The notes: generated from the letters alone by a model not told the origin. A DNA stretch of 34,160 nt from Clostridia bacterium (GCA_017621705.1 JAGASR010000008.1:1-34160); one strand, 5' to 3'. Numbered from the stretch's first letter, positions 23,295 through 31,707 are shown. Numbers and translations: made by a program.

Positions 23295-25142
23295 TTACAT
23301 CAATTTTCTGTCGGGCTCGGTTTGAGAGTCATGCGCACGTTCAAGAATATCGCTTATACGGTGAGTTGCGGAATTATCGTGTATCTTACAGTTATTTACA
23401 TCCGCATCGTCACCCCATATCCAGAGCCAGCCGCCGCCCGTACCGTCACCGAGATATGTATTGTGATGAACGTCAAAATATGCGCTTCCCTGATCGAGAT
23501 AGATCGCGAGCGGATCGGAAAAACCGCCTCCGCCGCTGATAATATTTCCCGATATTTCCGAGTGAGGCTGTTGACCGAGCGTGTATATTGCAGCACCGTC
23601 ATGCATTTTGTTATACATATTAATAAGAACGTTGTCGCAGATTCTGTTGTATCCGAGGGAATGTGTCGGATTTTCTCGTTTACGGCTTGTAAAATCGACC
23701 CAGCCCCAGCCGAGGCTTATTCCGGTGTATGCCGCATTTTCAAGGAAATTATTCGTGATATCAATGTGTTTTCCGAAAATCGCCGTTATAGCGGGCGCCT
23801 GAAGCGAAAGAACGGAAGTATCTTTCATGATATTTTTATGTAAGGTAATATATTCGCAAAGACCTTCGACTCCTTCGGGATAATCTCCGTCTCCGATATA
23901 TACATGACGCGGATCTCCGACGACGATCGCAGAGCTTCCGATATCTCGGAGAACACAGTTCGAGACAGTCGAATGTTGTACATCGTTCCCGAACGCTATG
24001 CCGATAACTCCCGTATTTCTGATGACGTTATTATCAAATATAATATTTTCTGCATTGTCGACTTGAATTGCGGCGCCCTGCGTGCGCAAAATGCTGTAAT
24101 TCGAAAGGTGCATTCCGCGGTGCGGTGCGTATTTGGTATACATACAGACTGCCTGAGTTTCCGTATCGGCATGAGAATTGCCGAGCTTCATCATCGACCA
24201 ATGATCGTGCGCAAAAGTGATTTTACTGAAGCTCAGATTTTTAACTCTCTCTTTGGTGTTTCGTCCCTCAATCTTTATAAGTCCTTCCGAGATCGGTGCT
24301 ATGACCTGCGCCTTTGTCATGTCTTCGTTTTTACGGGGGTAGTAGTACAGTTCGCCTGCGCTTCTGTCAAAATAGAATTCACCCGGAGTGTCGAGGAATT
24401 CAAGCGCATTTCGAAAACAGTACTGCGAAACTCCGTCGGGCGTTAATATATCGCCGAAAAATCCGCATCCCCACTCAACGGGAATTGATTGCGCGATCGT
24501 GCCGCCCGGTTGTGAAAATATTGCAGTGCAGGTATCTTCGTTTTCGATGACGTCAGAAATCTCGATCTGATGATATCCGAATCCCGTTTTCGAACTCATT
24601 TCAAGGTCTTCGGGGTGGCTTATCGCAGGCAAAAATTCTTTGAGAACTTCAACGCCCTCAAAAGCTTCTCCTTCCGAATATGCCCACGGCTCATCACCTT
24701 TGACGGTTATTTTACCGACAGTTGCCTTGATTTCTTTTCCCGTAAACTTTTTACCTTCGGCCATAAATGTACGTCTGCCGTTGACGTAAAGCTGACGAAG
24801 CTTTCTGTCAAGTTTCAGTTTTGCATGAAAAACTCCCGGATGGTCTTCGCAAGGCGCCCAGTCTGTGACGATTTTACCGCCGCTTATCATAGGCTCTTCT
24901 TTTTCGTATGCGGTATAACGAACGAAAAATTCATTTGAGCCGCCGTCTTCGGGAGTGAAAACTACAGGCTCATTAATAAAATAATTACCCCCGCGAAGAT
25001 AGACCGTTATATCGTTTACCTGCCACGCAGGTCTTATTTTTCTTATTGCATTTTTCGCGCCGTTCAGCGTCGCAAAGGGTTTTTCGAATGAACCGTCGTT
25101 ACTGTCGTTCCCGTCGGGGGCAACGTATAATCTGATCTCCAT
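23295..25142 (-). CDS. Right-handed parallel beta-helix protein, GH141-like glycosidase
   Basis: ATG 25142 follows AAAGGAG on the minus strand. The 615 residues open with YVAPDGNDSNDGSFEKPFATL, a common start of pectate-lyase-fold enzymes, and continue with VYLRGGNYF and many short turns rich in Asn and Ile (NIIFDNNVIRNTG, CVLRDIGSSAIVVGD, DITNNFLENA) typical of parallel beta-helix coils. Length and N-terminus fit GH141, whose characterised members include an alpha-L-fucosidase and a xylanase. There is no signal peptide, so it is cytoplasmic. It starts 17 bases after the ABC-F stop codon, so it may be cotranscribed with that gene. I cannot point to catalytic residues with confidence; another beta-helix family remains possible. 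Confidence 0.75.
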   Translation of the reverse strand: MEIRLYVAPDGNDSNDGSFEKPFATLNGAKNAIRKIRPAWQVNDITVYLRGGNYFINEPVVFTPEDGGSNEFFVRYTAYEKEEPMISGGKIVTDWAPCEDHPGVFHAKLKLDRKLRQLYVNGRRTFMAEGKKFTGKEIKATVGKITVKGDEPWAYSEGEAFEGVEVLKEFLPAISHPEDLEMSSKTGFGYHQIEISDVIENEDTCTAIFSQPGGTIAQSIPVEWGCGFFGDILTPDGVSQYCFRNALEFLDTPGEFYFDRSAGELYYYPRKNEDMTKAQVIAPISEGLIKIEGRNTKERVKNLSFSKITFAHDHWSMMKLGNSHADTETQAVCMYTKYAPHRGMHLSNYSILRTQGAAIQVDNAENIIFDNNVIRNTGVIGIAFGNDVQHSTVSNCVLRDIGSSAIVVGDPRHVYIGDGDYPEGVEGLCEYITLHKNIMKDTSVLSLQAPAITAIFGKHIDITNNFLENAAYTGISLGWGWVDFTSRKRENPTHSLGYNRICDNVLINMYNKMHDGAAIYTLGQQPHSEISGNIISGGGGFSDPLAIYLDQGSAYFDVHHNTYLGDGTGGGWLWIWGDDADVNNCKIHDNSATHRISDILERAHDSQTEPDRKLM

Positions 25143-25159
25143 ATTTTTCTCCTTTTATC

Positions 25160-26626
25160 TCATAATTTTATTATTTGTGTTGCTATTGTCTGTCTGAACA
25201 TTTCATCGTGCTCGACAAATATCATCGTCGGGCTGAATTCTTTTATCAGCTGCTCGATCTGAATTCTCGAATAGATGTCTATAAAATTCAGCGGCTCGTC
25301 CCAGATGTAAATATTTGCACGGTCGCAAATACTTTTTGCGATCAGAACTTTCTTTTTCTGTCCGCCCGAAAGCGCTGACATATCTTTTTCAAACTGTACT
25401 CTTTCAAAATCGAGCTTGCGGAGCATTGCTTTAAAAAGACTTTCGTCAATTCCGCTTTCTTTTGCAAAATCGGAAAGAGAACCTTTTAAATGCGACGTAT
25501 CTTGCGGAACATACGATATTATCAGCCCAGAACCGATATTGACATTTCCTGTATGCTCGATCTTTTCGCCCATTATTATCTTTAAAATACTGCTTTTTCC
25601 GCTTCCGTTCTTTCCGTCAAGAACTATTCTGTCGCCTTTTTTGACTGTAAACGAAACGGGGGCGCATATCTCTTTACCGTCATAACAGACTGCAACTTTC
25701 GAAAACGAAAGCATTGTATCCGAATGATATTCTGCTGTAATAAGTTTTAAGTCATCTGCGGTTTCTGTGTTTTTTAGCAGTTTCGACTTTTCTTCGATCG
25801 CTCTTTCCCGTCGTTCCTCGATCGCTTTCGAGCGTTTCATCATCTTTGCCGCTTTGTGGCCGACAGCTCCTCGGTCGCATGGCCCCATACCGATTTTTGT
25901 CGCTTCAACCTTATCAGACCAGTCTGAAGTCCGTCTTGCGGCTTGTTTCAGATGCGAAATATCTTTTTTCAGACGTTCATTTTGCGTTTCTTCAAATGCT
26001 TGCTGTCGTTCAAAATTCGTCATCCATGATGAAAAATTGCCGCTCTGAACTTCTATATTCGATTTATTCAATGATAATATATGATCAACGCATCCGTCAA
26101 GAAAGTTTCGGTCGTGCGATACAAGAATAAATCCTTTTTTCTTTTTCAGATAATCCGAAACGGTTTTTCTCGCCTTGTTGTCAAGATGGTTTGTCGGTTC
26201 GTCTATTAATAGAAAATGTCCTTCGTTTAAGAAAAGCGTCGCAAGCAAAACTTTTGTTTGCTCACCGTTTGATAGTGTGCAAAACGGTCTGTAAAGCACC
26301 CCGTCATCAACTTCAAGATACGATAATTCTCTTATTATCTGCCATTCTTCCGCTTCAGGGCAGACTTCCGTCAAAACTTCTTCCGTAAAAAGTTCGGGAT
26401 CACGGACAGGATAGGGGAAGTAGTCGAATAATACAGAGCAATTTATTTTACCCTGATATTCGTATTTGCCTAGAAGAAGATTCAAAAATGTCGTCTTTCC
26501 TCTTCCGTTTCTTCCGACAAATCCGAGCTTCCAGTCTGTATCGATCTGAAAACTGACATTTTCAAATATCGGGTCGTAGCTCGACGGGTATGTAAAACTG
26601 AGATTATCTATTTTAATGAGAGACAT
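25160..26626 (-). CDS. ABC-F ATPase, Lsa/Vga-like ribosome protection protein
   Basis: The chosen start is ATG 26626, because GGAGGTAACATC precedes it; a longer frame to 26677 runs through a terminator. The 488-residue protein has two ATPase domains and no membrane segments: Walker A GRNGRGKT (38-45), signature LSNGEQ (118-123), Walker B LLIDEP with E143; second Walker A GKNGSGKS (338-345), LSGGQ (419-423), WDEP with E444. The charged linker (about 195-300) contains KIGMGPCDRGAVGHKAAKMM, characteristic of Lsa-type proteins. Such factors bind the ribosomal E site and displace lincosamides, pleuromutilins and streptogramin A. The leader upstream supports drug-induced expression. Actual resistance is not proven by sequence. 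Confidence 0.88.
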   Translation of the reverse strand: MSLIKIDNLSFTYPSSYDPIFENVSFQIDTDWKLGFVGRNGRGKTTFLNLLLGKYEYQGKINCSVLFDYFPYPVRDPELFTEEVLTEVCPEAEEWQIIRELSYLEVDDGVLYRPFCTLSNGEQTKVLLATLFLNEGHFLLIDEPTNHLDNKARKTVSDYLKKKKGFILVSHDRNFLDGCVDHILSLNKSNIEVQSGNFSSWMTNFERQQAFEETQNERLKKDISHLKQAARRTSDWSDKVEATKIGMGPCDRGAVGHKAAKMMKRSKAIEERRERAIEEKSKLLKNTETADDLKLITAEYHSDTMLSFSKVAVCYDGKEICAPVSFTVKKGDRIVLDGKNGSGKSSILKIIMGEKIEHTGNVNIGSGLIISYVPQDTSHLKGSLSDFAKESGIDESLFKAMLRKLDFERVQFEKDMSALSGGQKKKVLIAKSICDRANIYIWDEPLNFIDIYSRIQIEQLIKEFSPTMIFVEHDEMFRQTIATQIIKL

Positions 26627-26640
26627 GATGTTACCTCCAA

Positions 26641-26682
26641 ATAAAAAATAAAGAGCCGCAAGAAAATCGCTTCTCACAGCTC
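26641..26682 (-). terminator. Attenuator terminator in the ABC-F leader
   Basis: On the minus strand GAGCTGTGAGAA (26682-26671) pairs with 26664-26653 through 12 pairs including GU pairs, followed by a T-rich run that ends just before the ABC-F ribosome site. It would stop transcription before the gene unless an alternative fold forms. Confidence 0.7.
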
Positions 26683-26750
26683 GTTATGGCATACTAACCC
26701 CAGTTTTTGAGTGGCGTTGTTAAAAGAAGACCGTGATTTTCCTGCAAACG

Positions 26751-26780
26751 GCGCAATAATACCTTGGAGCATCATTACGC
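26751..26780 (-). promoter_or_regulatory. Upstream hairpin of the ABC-F leader
   Basis: GCGTAATGAT and ATTATTGCGC form ten pairs (two GU) with a ten-base loop, beginning eight bases after the leader-peptide stop. This position is suitable for sensing a stalled ribosome. Confidence 0.5.
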
Positions 26781-26788
26781 TTTTAGTT

Positions 26789-26812
26789 TTATCTGCAAGA
26801 AATATTGATCAT
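26789..26812 (-). CDS. Seven-residue leader peptide upstream of ABC-F
   Basis: ATG 26812 to TAA 26789 encodes MINISCR. A GTGGTGAAAAG precedes the start. Position between promoter and attenuator matches leader peptides that regulate ABC-F and other ribosome-protection genes by stalling when a drug is present. The peptide is too short for sequence-based proof. Confidence 0.5.
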   Translation of the reverse strand: MINISCR

Positions 26813-26844
26813 CTTTTCACCACTTTCTTATTGTTTGTAAATAA

Positions 26845-26873
26845 AGTATATCATAAAAAATATTAATTGTCAA
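26845..26873 (-). promoter_or_regulatory. Promoter of the ABC-F leader transcript
   Basis: On the minus strand TTGACA (26873-26868), a 17-base spacer and TATACT (26850-26845). The transcript would run through about 210 bases of leader before the ABC-F start. Confidence 0.75.
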
Positions 26874-26920
26874 GAATTTGTTTTTATAGTTTGTTAAAAT
26901 CGAAAAATTACGGTTTCCTC

Positions 26921-26949
26921 TTGAAAAAAGTCTGATAGTGTGCTAAAAT
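26921..26949 (+). promoter_or_regulatory. Promoter of azlCD
   Basis: TTGAAA (26921-26926), a 17-base spacer and TAAAAT (26944-26949) with an extended TG (TGC before the -10). Confidence 0.65.
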
Positions 26950-26992
26950 ATGAAATACTTTTTTAATCTGTATTTTTTTAGGATGATTTTAC

Positions 26993-27697
26993 GTGAACAG
27001 TTTTCTTTTCGGCCTTAAAAGCGGTGTTCCCATCGGGCTCGGTTATCTTTCCGTATCGTTTACTTTCGGGATTATGGCTGTTTCTTACGGCTTTGAGTGG
27101 TGGCAGGCGGTTCTAATCTCCATGACGACCGTCACTTCCGCAGGTCAGCTTGCGGGAATAGGGGTAATGGTCAATCCCGGGCAGTATCTTCAGATGCTTA
27201 TTTCCCAGCTTACGATAAATGTACGCTACTCGTTTATGTCGATTTCTCTTTCGCAAAAAGTTTCTTCATCGTTTAACGGTATAAAACGTTGGTTTGCGGC
27301 ATTTTTGATGACGGATGAGATCTTCGCCGTTGCTTCTTCACAAAAAGAAGTATCGGAAAAATTCTTCTTCGGGCTTATGGTCATGCCGTATCTCGGTTGG
27401 ACTTTCGGAACCCTCGCAGGCAGTATTCTCGGAAATATTCTTCCCGATATTGTTTTGAATTCGCTCTGCCTTGCGATCTACGGAATGTTCCTTGCTATTA
27501 TTTCACCCGAAGCAAGAAAGTCAAAAGCCGTAATATCCGTTGTTGCGGTAGCGGCAATTCTTCACTGCATTTTTTATTACGTTCCGGTCCTCAATGAAAT
27601 ATCTTCGGGTTTGACGGTAAGCATCTGCGCAATCATTGCCGCAGTCTTCGGCGCAATATTCTTTCCTATTAATAATGATGGGGAGGAAGAAGCATGA
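26993..27697 (+). CDS. azlC: AzlC-family branched-chain amino acid exporter subunit
   Basis: GTG 26993 follows AGGATG. The 234-residue protein is almost entirely hydrophobic and has the AzlC hallmarks GLKSGVPIGLGYLSVSFTFGI near the start and TSAGQLAG followed by the QLTINVRYSFMSISL segment. With AzlD it forms a membrane complex that exports branched-chain amino acids or analogues such as azaleucine (BrnF/BrnE in corynebacteria). It overlaps azlD by four bases (ATGA), so translation is coupled. Confidence 0.92.
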   Translation: MNSFLFGLKSGVPIGLGYLSVSFTFGIMAVSYGFEWWQAVLISMTTVTSAGQLAGIGVMVNPGQYLQMLISQLTINVRYSFMSISLSQKVSSSFNGIKRWFAAFLMTDEIFAVASSQKEVSEKFFFGLMVMPYLGWTFGTLAGSILGNILPDIVLNSLCLAIYGMFLAIISPEARKSKAVISVVAVAAILHCIFYYVPVLNEISSGLTVSICAIIAAVFGAIFFPINNDGEEEA

Positions 27698-28008
27698 AAG
27701 ATTTCTGGATCTATCTCTTGATTCTCGCGGGCTCAACGTATCTTGTAAGAGCCATTCCCTTTGCCGCTTTCCAAAAGAAAATAACGAACCGTTTTATTCG
27801 CTCTTTTCTGTATTATATTCCGTATGCGGTCCTTTCTGCGATGACTTTTCCTGCGGCTCTTTACGCCACCGGGCATATCTCGTCCGCGGCGGTAGGTCTC
27901 ATTTTCGGCGGATTTTTCGCACTCAGGGGCAAGGGGCTTACGTTTGTTGCGTTGGTAAACTGTGTATCCGCTTTAGTTGTTGAACTCCTGTTAAAATTCG
28001 TTATCTGA
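27694..28008 (+). CDS. azlD: AzlD-family small membrane subunit
   Basis: ATG 27694 overlaps the azlC stop. The 104 residues match AzlD in size, with about three membrane segments and the family pattern TYLVRAIPFAAF near the N-terminus and YIPYAVLSAMTFPA in the middle. It is the obligate partner of AzlC in amino acid export. The 3' end overlaps by 18 bases the end of the convergent hydrolase gene, leaving no room for a separate terminator. Confidence 0.92.
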   Translation: MKDFWIYLLILAGSTYLVRAIPFAAFQKKITNRFIRSFLYYIPYAVLSAMTFPAALYATGHISSAAVGLIFGGFFALRGKGLTFVALVNCVSALVVELLLKFVI

Positions 28009-28749
28009 CGGTATTCGTTCAATCATATCTATAAATTTGTTTTTAACAAAGTTCAGGTCATCTTCTTGATAATAGTAATGACCTGAATTTTTTAATTCAT
28101 TAACGGTCATTTCTGAATGTCTTATCAGATATTTTATCGAGCTTTTTGCTACCATTTCGTCTTTTGATGATTGAAACGCATTGCATCTGACCGAAAGTTT
28201 CGGCAATATTTTCCGCGTCTTTCGTATTTTTGAAAACAGCTCAAGATAACGCGGTATCCAGCCGAGATATAAGAAAACATTCCGTCTGTCGCAAATACCG
28301 TAGCTTTTTTCGGCCGCTGTCGCTATTTTATCGTCGGGCGTTACTTTGTTAAAATATACTTTAACTGTCGTCAACAACATTCTCGGCTTTACGAAAATAC
28401 TGATCGGTACGTTCATCAAAAACAGCTCTTCGACTTTTTCGCACTCTGTCGCTTGTTCGATAGCAAATAATGTTCCCATTGAATGACCGACTATAATTAT
28501 TCTTTCATGGTTTAACGCCAATTCCTTAACCGCTCTCTTTACCTGCGCTTCCCATTTCTTCATAGATGTCTCTGAAAAGTCCCGAACACCTTTTCCGTGT
28601 CCGTCAAGCAGAATATTATATATCGATATATCTTTTCGAACGAGCGGAATCAGATCGTTAAACTGATCGGGCGTTCCGATAATGCCGTGAATGAAAAGTA
28701 TTGCAGTCTTCGCTCCGTCAACAATTCTTTTTATTTGTTGGTGTCTCAA
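27991..28749 (-). CDS. Alpha/beta-hydrolase (monoacylglycerol-lipase-like)
   Basis: ATG 28749 on the minus strand follows a GGAAGG/GGTGGG stretch. The 252 residues show the serine-hydrolase pattern: LFIHGIIGTPDQF near the start (oxyanion region), GHSMGT around residue 94 with the nucleophile, and SGHYYYQED near the C-terminus with the histidine. The central cap is rich in Lys and hydrophobic residues. There is no signal peptide. It is probably a carboxylesterase or lysophospholipase acting inside the cell. The substrate is unknown. Confidence 0.83.
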   Translation of the reverse strand: MRHQQIKRIVDGAKTAILFIHGIIGTPDQFNDLIPLVRKDISIYNILLDGHGKGVRDFSETSMKKWEAQVKRAVKELALNHERIIIVGHSMGTLFAIEQATECEKVEELFLMNVPISIFVKPRMLLTTVKVYFNKVTPDDKIATAAEKSYGICDRRNVFLYLGWIPRYLELFSKIRKTRKILPKLSVRCNAFQSSKDEMVAKSSIKYLIRHSEMTVNELKNSGHYYYQEDDLNFVKNKFIDMIERIPSDNEF

Positions 28750-28781
28750 TATCCCACCGCCTTCCGATCTTTTATGAATAA

Positions 28782-28810
28782 ATTATATCATATTTGCCGA
28801 GAATAATCAA
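28782..28810 (-). promoter_or_regulatory. Promoter of the hydrolase gene
   Basis: On the minus strand TTGATT (28810-28805), a 17-base spacer and TATAAT (28787-28782). Confidence 0.65.
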
Positions 28811-28861
28811 GACTAAAAAACAGAGCCGTAGGCGTGTAAAATTAGCGGTAAAAACTAAATT

Positions 28862-28887
28862 AGCCACCACGAAAAAACGTGGTGGCT
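28862..28887 (-). terminator. Probable terminator of the first XRE regulator
   Basis: AGCCACCACG (28862-28871) and CGTGGTGGCT (28878-28887) form a perfect 10-bp stem with a six-base loop, followed on the minus strand by a T-rich stretch. It lies about 50 bases after the stop. Confidence 0.6.
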
Positions 28888-28935
28888 TTATTGATATGCG
28901 TAAAGCAAAGAGAATCCCCGAGCGAGGCGGATAGT

Positions 28936-30051
28936 TTATCCAAGCGCAGTTTCCTTGAGTCTGATGTATTCTTCGTCACCGTCAAAAAACTTATCAAATG
29001 ATGGAAGTATCGGTTCATAGGAAATCTCAAGCATATATTCTTCCATTGCTTCGGGGTCATCCATGTCGGCAAAATACATCGGATTGCGTGCGGAAATATG
29101 ATGGTCCCGATTTTTCTCTGCGGAATTGATTTGTGCGCCAAAATGAAATAACTGTTTGATCGCTTCCAGACAATTCGGCTTATCTTCGAGTTTTCTGTAA
29201 TTATGAGCAAGTGTGAATGCGGCCCAAAATTTATGAACAGAATAAAAATCATGACAACCATCATCAAAAATAGACAACAGTTTCAAATGCAGTTTCCCAA
29301 ACTTTACTGATTCAGAATATTGATCTATTTCGGATAATCTTGAGGAAAGCTTCTGTAAGATCCAATCGGCAGCCAACCAGGAATTAAACAGATTTTTTTC
29401 CGTAAATTGCCTTAAAGCAGAGTCATTGTGTTCGAGTCTGTAAGTCGATGCAGTTTCAACAATCCTGTGAGCGTAATTTTCTGCGCTGATTTTTTGTATA
29501 GCATCAAAAGCTTTTGCGTATTCTCCGGTTTCTCCATAAATACGGCTCAACATATTGAGTGCGTTATCTACTTGATTGACATCCCCACAAGTATCTACGA
29601 CTTCTGTACACAGCTTGATCGCCTTTTCACTTGCCTGCTTTCGTTCATTCTCATCCTCTGAAATTCGATTGACCATTGACAGAGAAAAAGCGAGAGAGAT
29701 TTTCAGATCAGGACTGTTTGGATATTTTTCAAGACCTTTTGTAAGAATCTCAATTTCCTTATAGGTACCACCCAGACCTATTCTATCATCAATAGATTGC
29801 GTTTCAATTTCAATAGATTGCATTATTGCTTTGACTTCTTCCGCATAGCTATTCATATGATATCCAAAAAGGCGGTCAATGGAAACGCCGAAATAGTTTG
29901 CGATAATCGGAAAAAGGCTTACATCAGGAGCGCATTGATTGTTCTCCCATTTTGAAACAGCCTGTTCCGATACTCCGAGTTTTTCAGCAAGTTGTGCTTG
30001 AGTGATTTTCTTTTCCTTGCGGAGAGTATATATATTAGTTCCAATATCCAT
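28936..30051 (-). CDS. XRE-family regulator with long helical C-terminal domain
   Basis: The start ATG 30051 is chosen because GAGGAG precedes it by about eight bases; an ATG five codons earlier (30066) overlaps that site. The product has 371 residues. Residues 1-65 form a helix-turn-helix (NIYTLRKEKKITQAQLAEKLGVSEQAVSKWE, then FGVSIDRLFGY). The remaining 300 residues are helical with TPR-like spacing (for example GLEKYPNSPDLKISLAF) and resemble the sensor part of clostridial XRE-TPR regulators that bind peptides or other proteins. It probably represses or activates nearby genes or its own promoter. No partner peptide gene was seen. Confidence 0.85.
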   Translation of the reverse strand: MDIGTNIYTLRKEKKITQAQLAEKLGVSEQAVSKWENNQCAPDVSLFPIIANYFGVSIDRLFGYHMNSYAEEVKAIMQSIEIETQSIDDRIGLGGTYKEIEILTKGLEKYPNSPDLKISLAFSLSMVNRISEDENERKQASEKAIKLCTEVVDTCGDVNQVDNALNMLSRIYGETGEYAKAFDAIQKISAENYAHRIVETASTYRLEHNDSALRQFTEKNLFNSWLAADWILQKLSSRLSEIDQYSESVKFGKLHLKLLSIFDDGCHDFYSVHKFWAAFTLAHNYRKLEDKPNCLEAIKQLFHFGAQINSAEKNRDHHISARNPMYFADMDDPEAMEEYMLEISYEPILPSFDKFFDGDEEYIRLKETALG

Positions 30052-30092
30052 AAGTTTGCTCCTCAAAATAAATTTTCGTGATCACTGTAATA

Positions 30093-30098
30093 ATTATA
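30093..30098 (-). promoter_or_regulatory. -10 box upstream of the first XRE regulator
   Basis: A TATAAT on the minus strand, 42 bases before the start. No good -35 is visible, so only the -10 is called. Confidence 0.4.
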
Positions 30099-30119
30099 GC
30101 ACAATACGTGGCGGTTTTC

Positions 30120-30325
30120 CACATATCAAAAGGATATTTTACATGAACAAATTACAACCTCGTGTTGGATTTTCTGCATTCCCTATGCTCGCATCCGGGG
30201 GCAAGAATAGCGCGTTGCAGTCCACGCGCTATCGGGTAGAACCCCGAACACGCTATCCGCTGAAGAGCGGCACATATAAGGCTCCCTTGTGTAAAGGGTG
30301 GCTTTTGTAAGTTTATGTCGATAGA
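30120..30325. other. GC-richer island of consecutive hairpins between the two XRE genes
   Basis: The stretch is clearly richer in G+C than its surroundings. Stems: 30207-30215 with 30224-30232 (nine pairs), 30233-30236 with 30243-30246, 30257-30261 with 30266-30270, and 30284-30288 with 30294-30298. A 55-codon frame starts at ATG 30143 behind AAAGGAT and ends at 30310, but its peptide (ending KAPLCKGWLL) looks like translated repeat DNA. I read it as a dispersed structured repeat; a small RNA is possible. Confidence 0.4.
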
Positions 30326-30327
30326 AA

Positions 30328-30358
30328 AACACCACCAAAGAAAATCCTTGGTGGTGTT
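30328..30358 (-). terminator. Terminator of the second XRE regulator
   Basis: AACACCACCAA (30328-30338) pairs perfectly with 30348-30358; on the minus strand a T-run follows. It lies 55 bases after the stop. Confidence 0.8.
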
Positions 30359-30412
30359 CGTGTTTTCTCCTCTAAGAATGCAGAGGAGTGTATAGACTCT
30401 GGTTTTTTTGTA

Positions 30413-30790
30413 TTATCGTTCCAAAACTACCATTATGTATGTCTGTTCGGAATCGCTTGACATATGGGACTGAACGATCTTCCAGCCTTCGTTTAAATAC
30501 ATATCGTTGAGCTCTATATCATAATTACATCTTTCTGAACCGATCTCTCTTGCGCACACATTGTAGACCAAAACTTTCTGCTTCTTTTCGCATCCAAGTA
30601 AATAATCAGCGGTAGTGTCAAATATATCCGCAAGCTGAGGAATTATCTGTATATCGGGAAAACCTGCGCCTGTTTCCCATTTTGAGATAGCCTGTGTTGT
30701 TACACTCAGTTTTTCGGCAAGTTCTGCCTGCGTCATATTTTTAGCATTTCTCATGTCTGCAATTCTTTTTCCGAGTTCGATAGCTGTCAT
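30413..30790 (-). CDS. Small XRE-family regulator
   Basis: ATG 30790 is chosen because AAAGGA precedes it by nine bases and the transcript starts just upstream; a longer frame to 30892 would cross the promoter. The 125 residues begin with a helix-turn-helix (IADMRNAKNMTQAELAEKLSVTTQAISKWETG, then TTADYLLGC). The C-terminal 55 residues hold two cysteines and a beta-rich segment (NEGWKIVQSHMSSDSEQTYIMVVLER) resembling the small ligand-binding tail of some clostridial regulators. The target is unknown. It is a separate unit from the larger XRE gene, to which it is related only in the DNA-binding part. Confidence 0.83.
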   Translation of the reverse strand: MTAIELGKRIADMRNAKNMTQAELAEKLSVTTQAISKWETGAGFPDIQIIPQLADIFDTTADYLLGCEKKQKVLVYNVCAREIGSERCNYDIELNDMYLNEGWKIVQSHMSSDSEQTYIMVVLER

Positions 30791-30815
30791 TCTGATCATT
30801 CCTTTCTTTATTTGA

Positions 30816-30844
30816 ATTATATCATGGAATGACTGAAAAATCAA
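30816..30844 (-). promoter_or_regulatory. Promoter of the second XRE regulator
   Basis: On the minus strand TTGATT (30844-30839), a 17-base spacer and TATAAT (30821-30816). Confidence 0.7.
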
Positions 30845-30932
30845 GACACGCTTTGTTGAATTGGTTTTTAAAAATGCGTTTTTTAACAACACAAAGTGGA
30901 TTTTGTGCTTGATTTTATACTTTGAGTTGATA

Positions 30933-31691
30933 TTATCTCGTTTTTTTTGCTAAATATAAAACATATGTATCGTTGAATACTATCTTATTGCCTGCGTTTA
31001 AAACCTTTTCTCTCAAACCGTCAAACAGTTTTGTTTTATATGGTTCGGGGATAACAATATGATCGCAGTGTGTTCCCGAAAATGCAGCATACTCATCTGC
31101 GGTAAATTCACGTTTGCCGTAATATTCACGTTTTTCAAAGTCTGTAAATCCGTAATTGGGTGCATTTGTGTATTTGAATGAACCATGGGTGTAAGGGGTT
31201 TCGGGTTTAAAATATTTTGAGTAAACAGTTTGTATCTCGTTGTAAAGAGTTTCATTCGGTGTTTTGTAGTCGCCTTTGGTTAACATCATGGCGAGCGTTC
31301 CGCCGGGCTTTAAGAGATCAAATGTCTTTGAAAAAGCTACCTCTTCGGGTATCCATTGAATTGTTGCCGCAGAATAGATAAGATCAAATTTTTGTTCGCT
31401 GAAATCATGTGTTATAAAATCATCATTTATAATATGGAAGTTTGAACGGTTACCGAATTTTGTTTTCATCTTTTCTGCGAGATGTTCGCCGAGTTCTATT
31501 GCAAGATAATCGCAGCCTGTATTCAGTATCGGATCGGTTGCCTGACCCGTTCCCGGACCGAGTTCCAAAACAGATTTGTCTTTGTCTATTTTAGCATAAT
31601 CGATTAGTTCTTCGAAAAGTTGGCTGCAATATCTGGGTCTGTATTTGTCAAATTCTTCAGGGATAGTGTCAAATATTTTTCTGAATTCCAT
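30933..31691 (-). CDS. Class I SAM-dependent methyltransferase
   Basis: ATG 31691 on the minus strand lies 16 bases after the ZIP gene stop. The 252 residues carry the methyltransferase-11/25 motifs: motif I VLELGPGTGQAT (about 41-52), an acidic residue ending beta-2 (YLAIELG), a DDF motif binding adenine (INDDFITHDF) and FDLIYSAATIQWIP, then LLKPGGTLAM. The overall form is like trans-aconitate and ubiquinone-type small-molecule methyltransferases. The acceptor cannot be predicted. It is probably cotranscribed with the metal transporter, although no functional link is evident. Confidence 0.87.
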   Translation of the reverse strand: MEFRKIFDTIPEEFDKYRPRYCSQLFEELIDYAKIDKDKSVLELGPGTGQATDPILNTGCDYLAIELGEHLAEKMKTKFGNRSNFHIINDDFITHDFSEQKFDLIYSAATIQWIPEEVAFSKTFDLLKPGGTLAMMLTKGDYKTPNETLYNEIQTVYSKYFKPETPYTHGSFKYTNAPNYGFTDFEKREYYGKREFTADEYAAFSGTHCDHIVIPEPYKTKLFDGLREKVLNAGNKIVFNDTYVLYLAKKTR

Positions 31692-31707
31692 TTGTATTCT
31701 CTGTTTT

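Noticed and set aside
23187..24446. Plus-strand frames (218 and 180 codons) opposite the beta-helix gene
   Set aside because: They are shadows of the minus-strand gene; no promoter or ribosome site and no recognisable domain.
30893..30932. A terminator for the methyltransferase gene
   Set aside because: Only a seven-pair stem with no proper T-run could be found, so it is not called.
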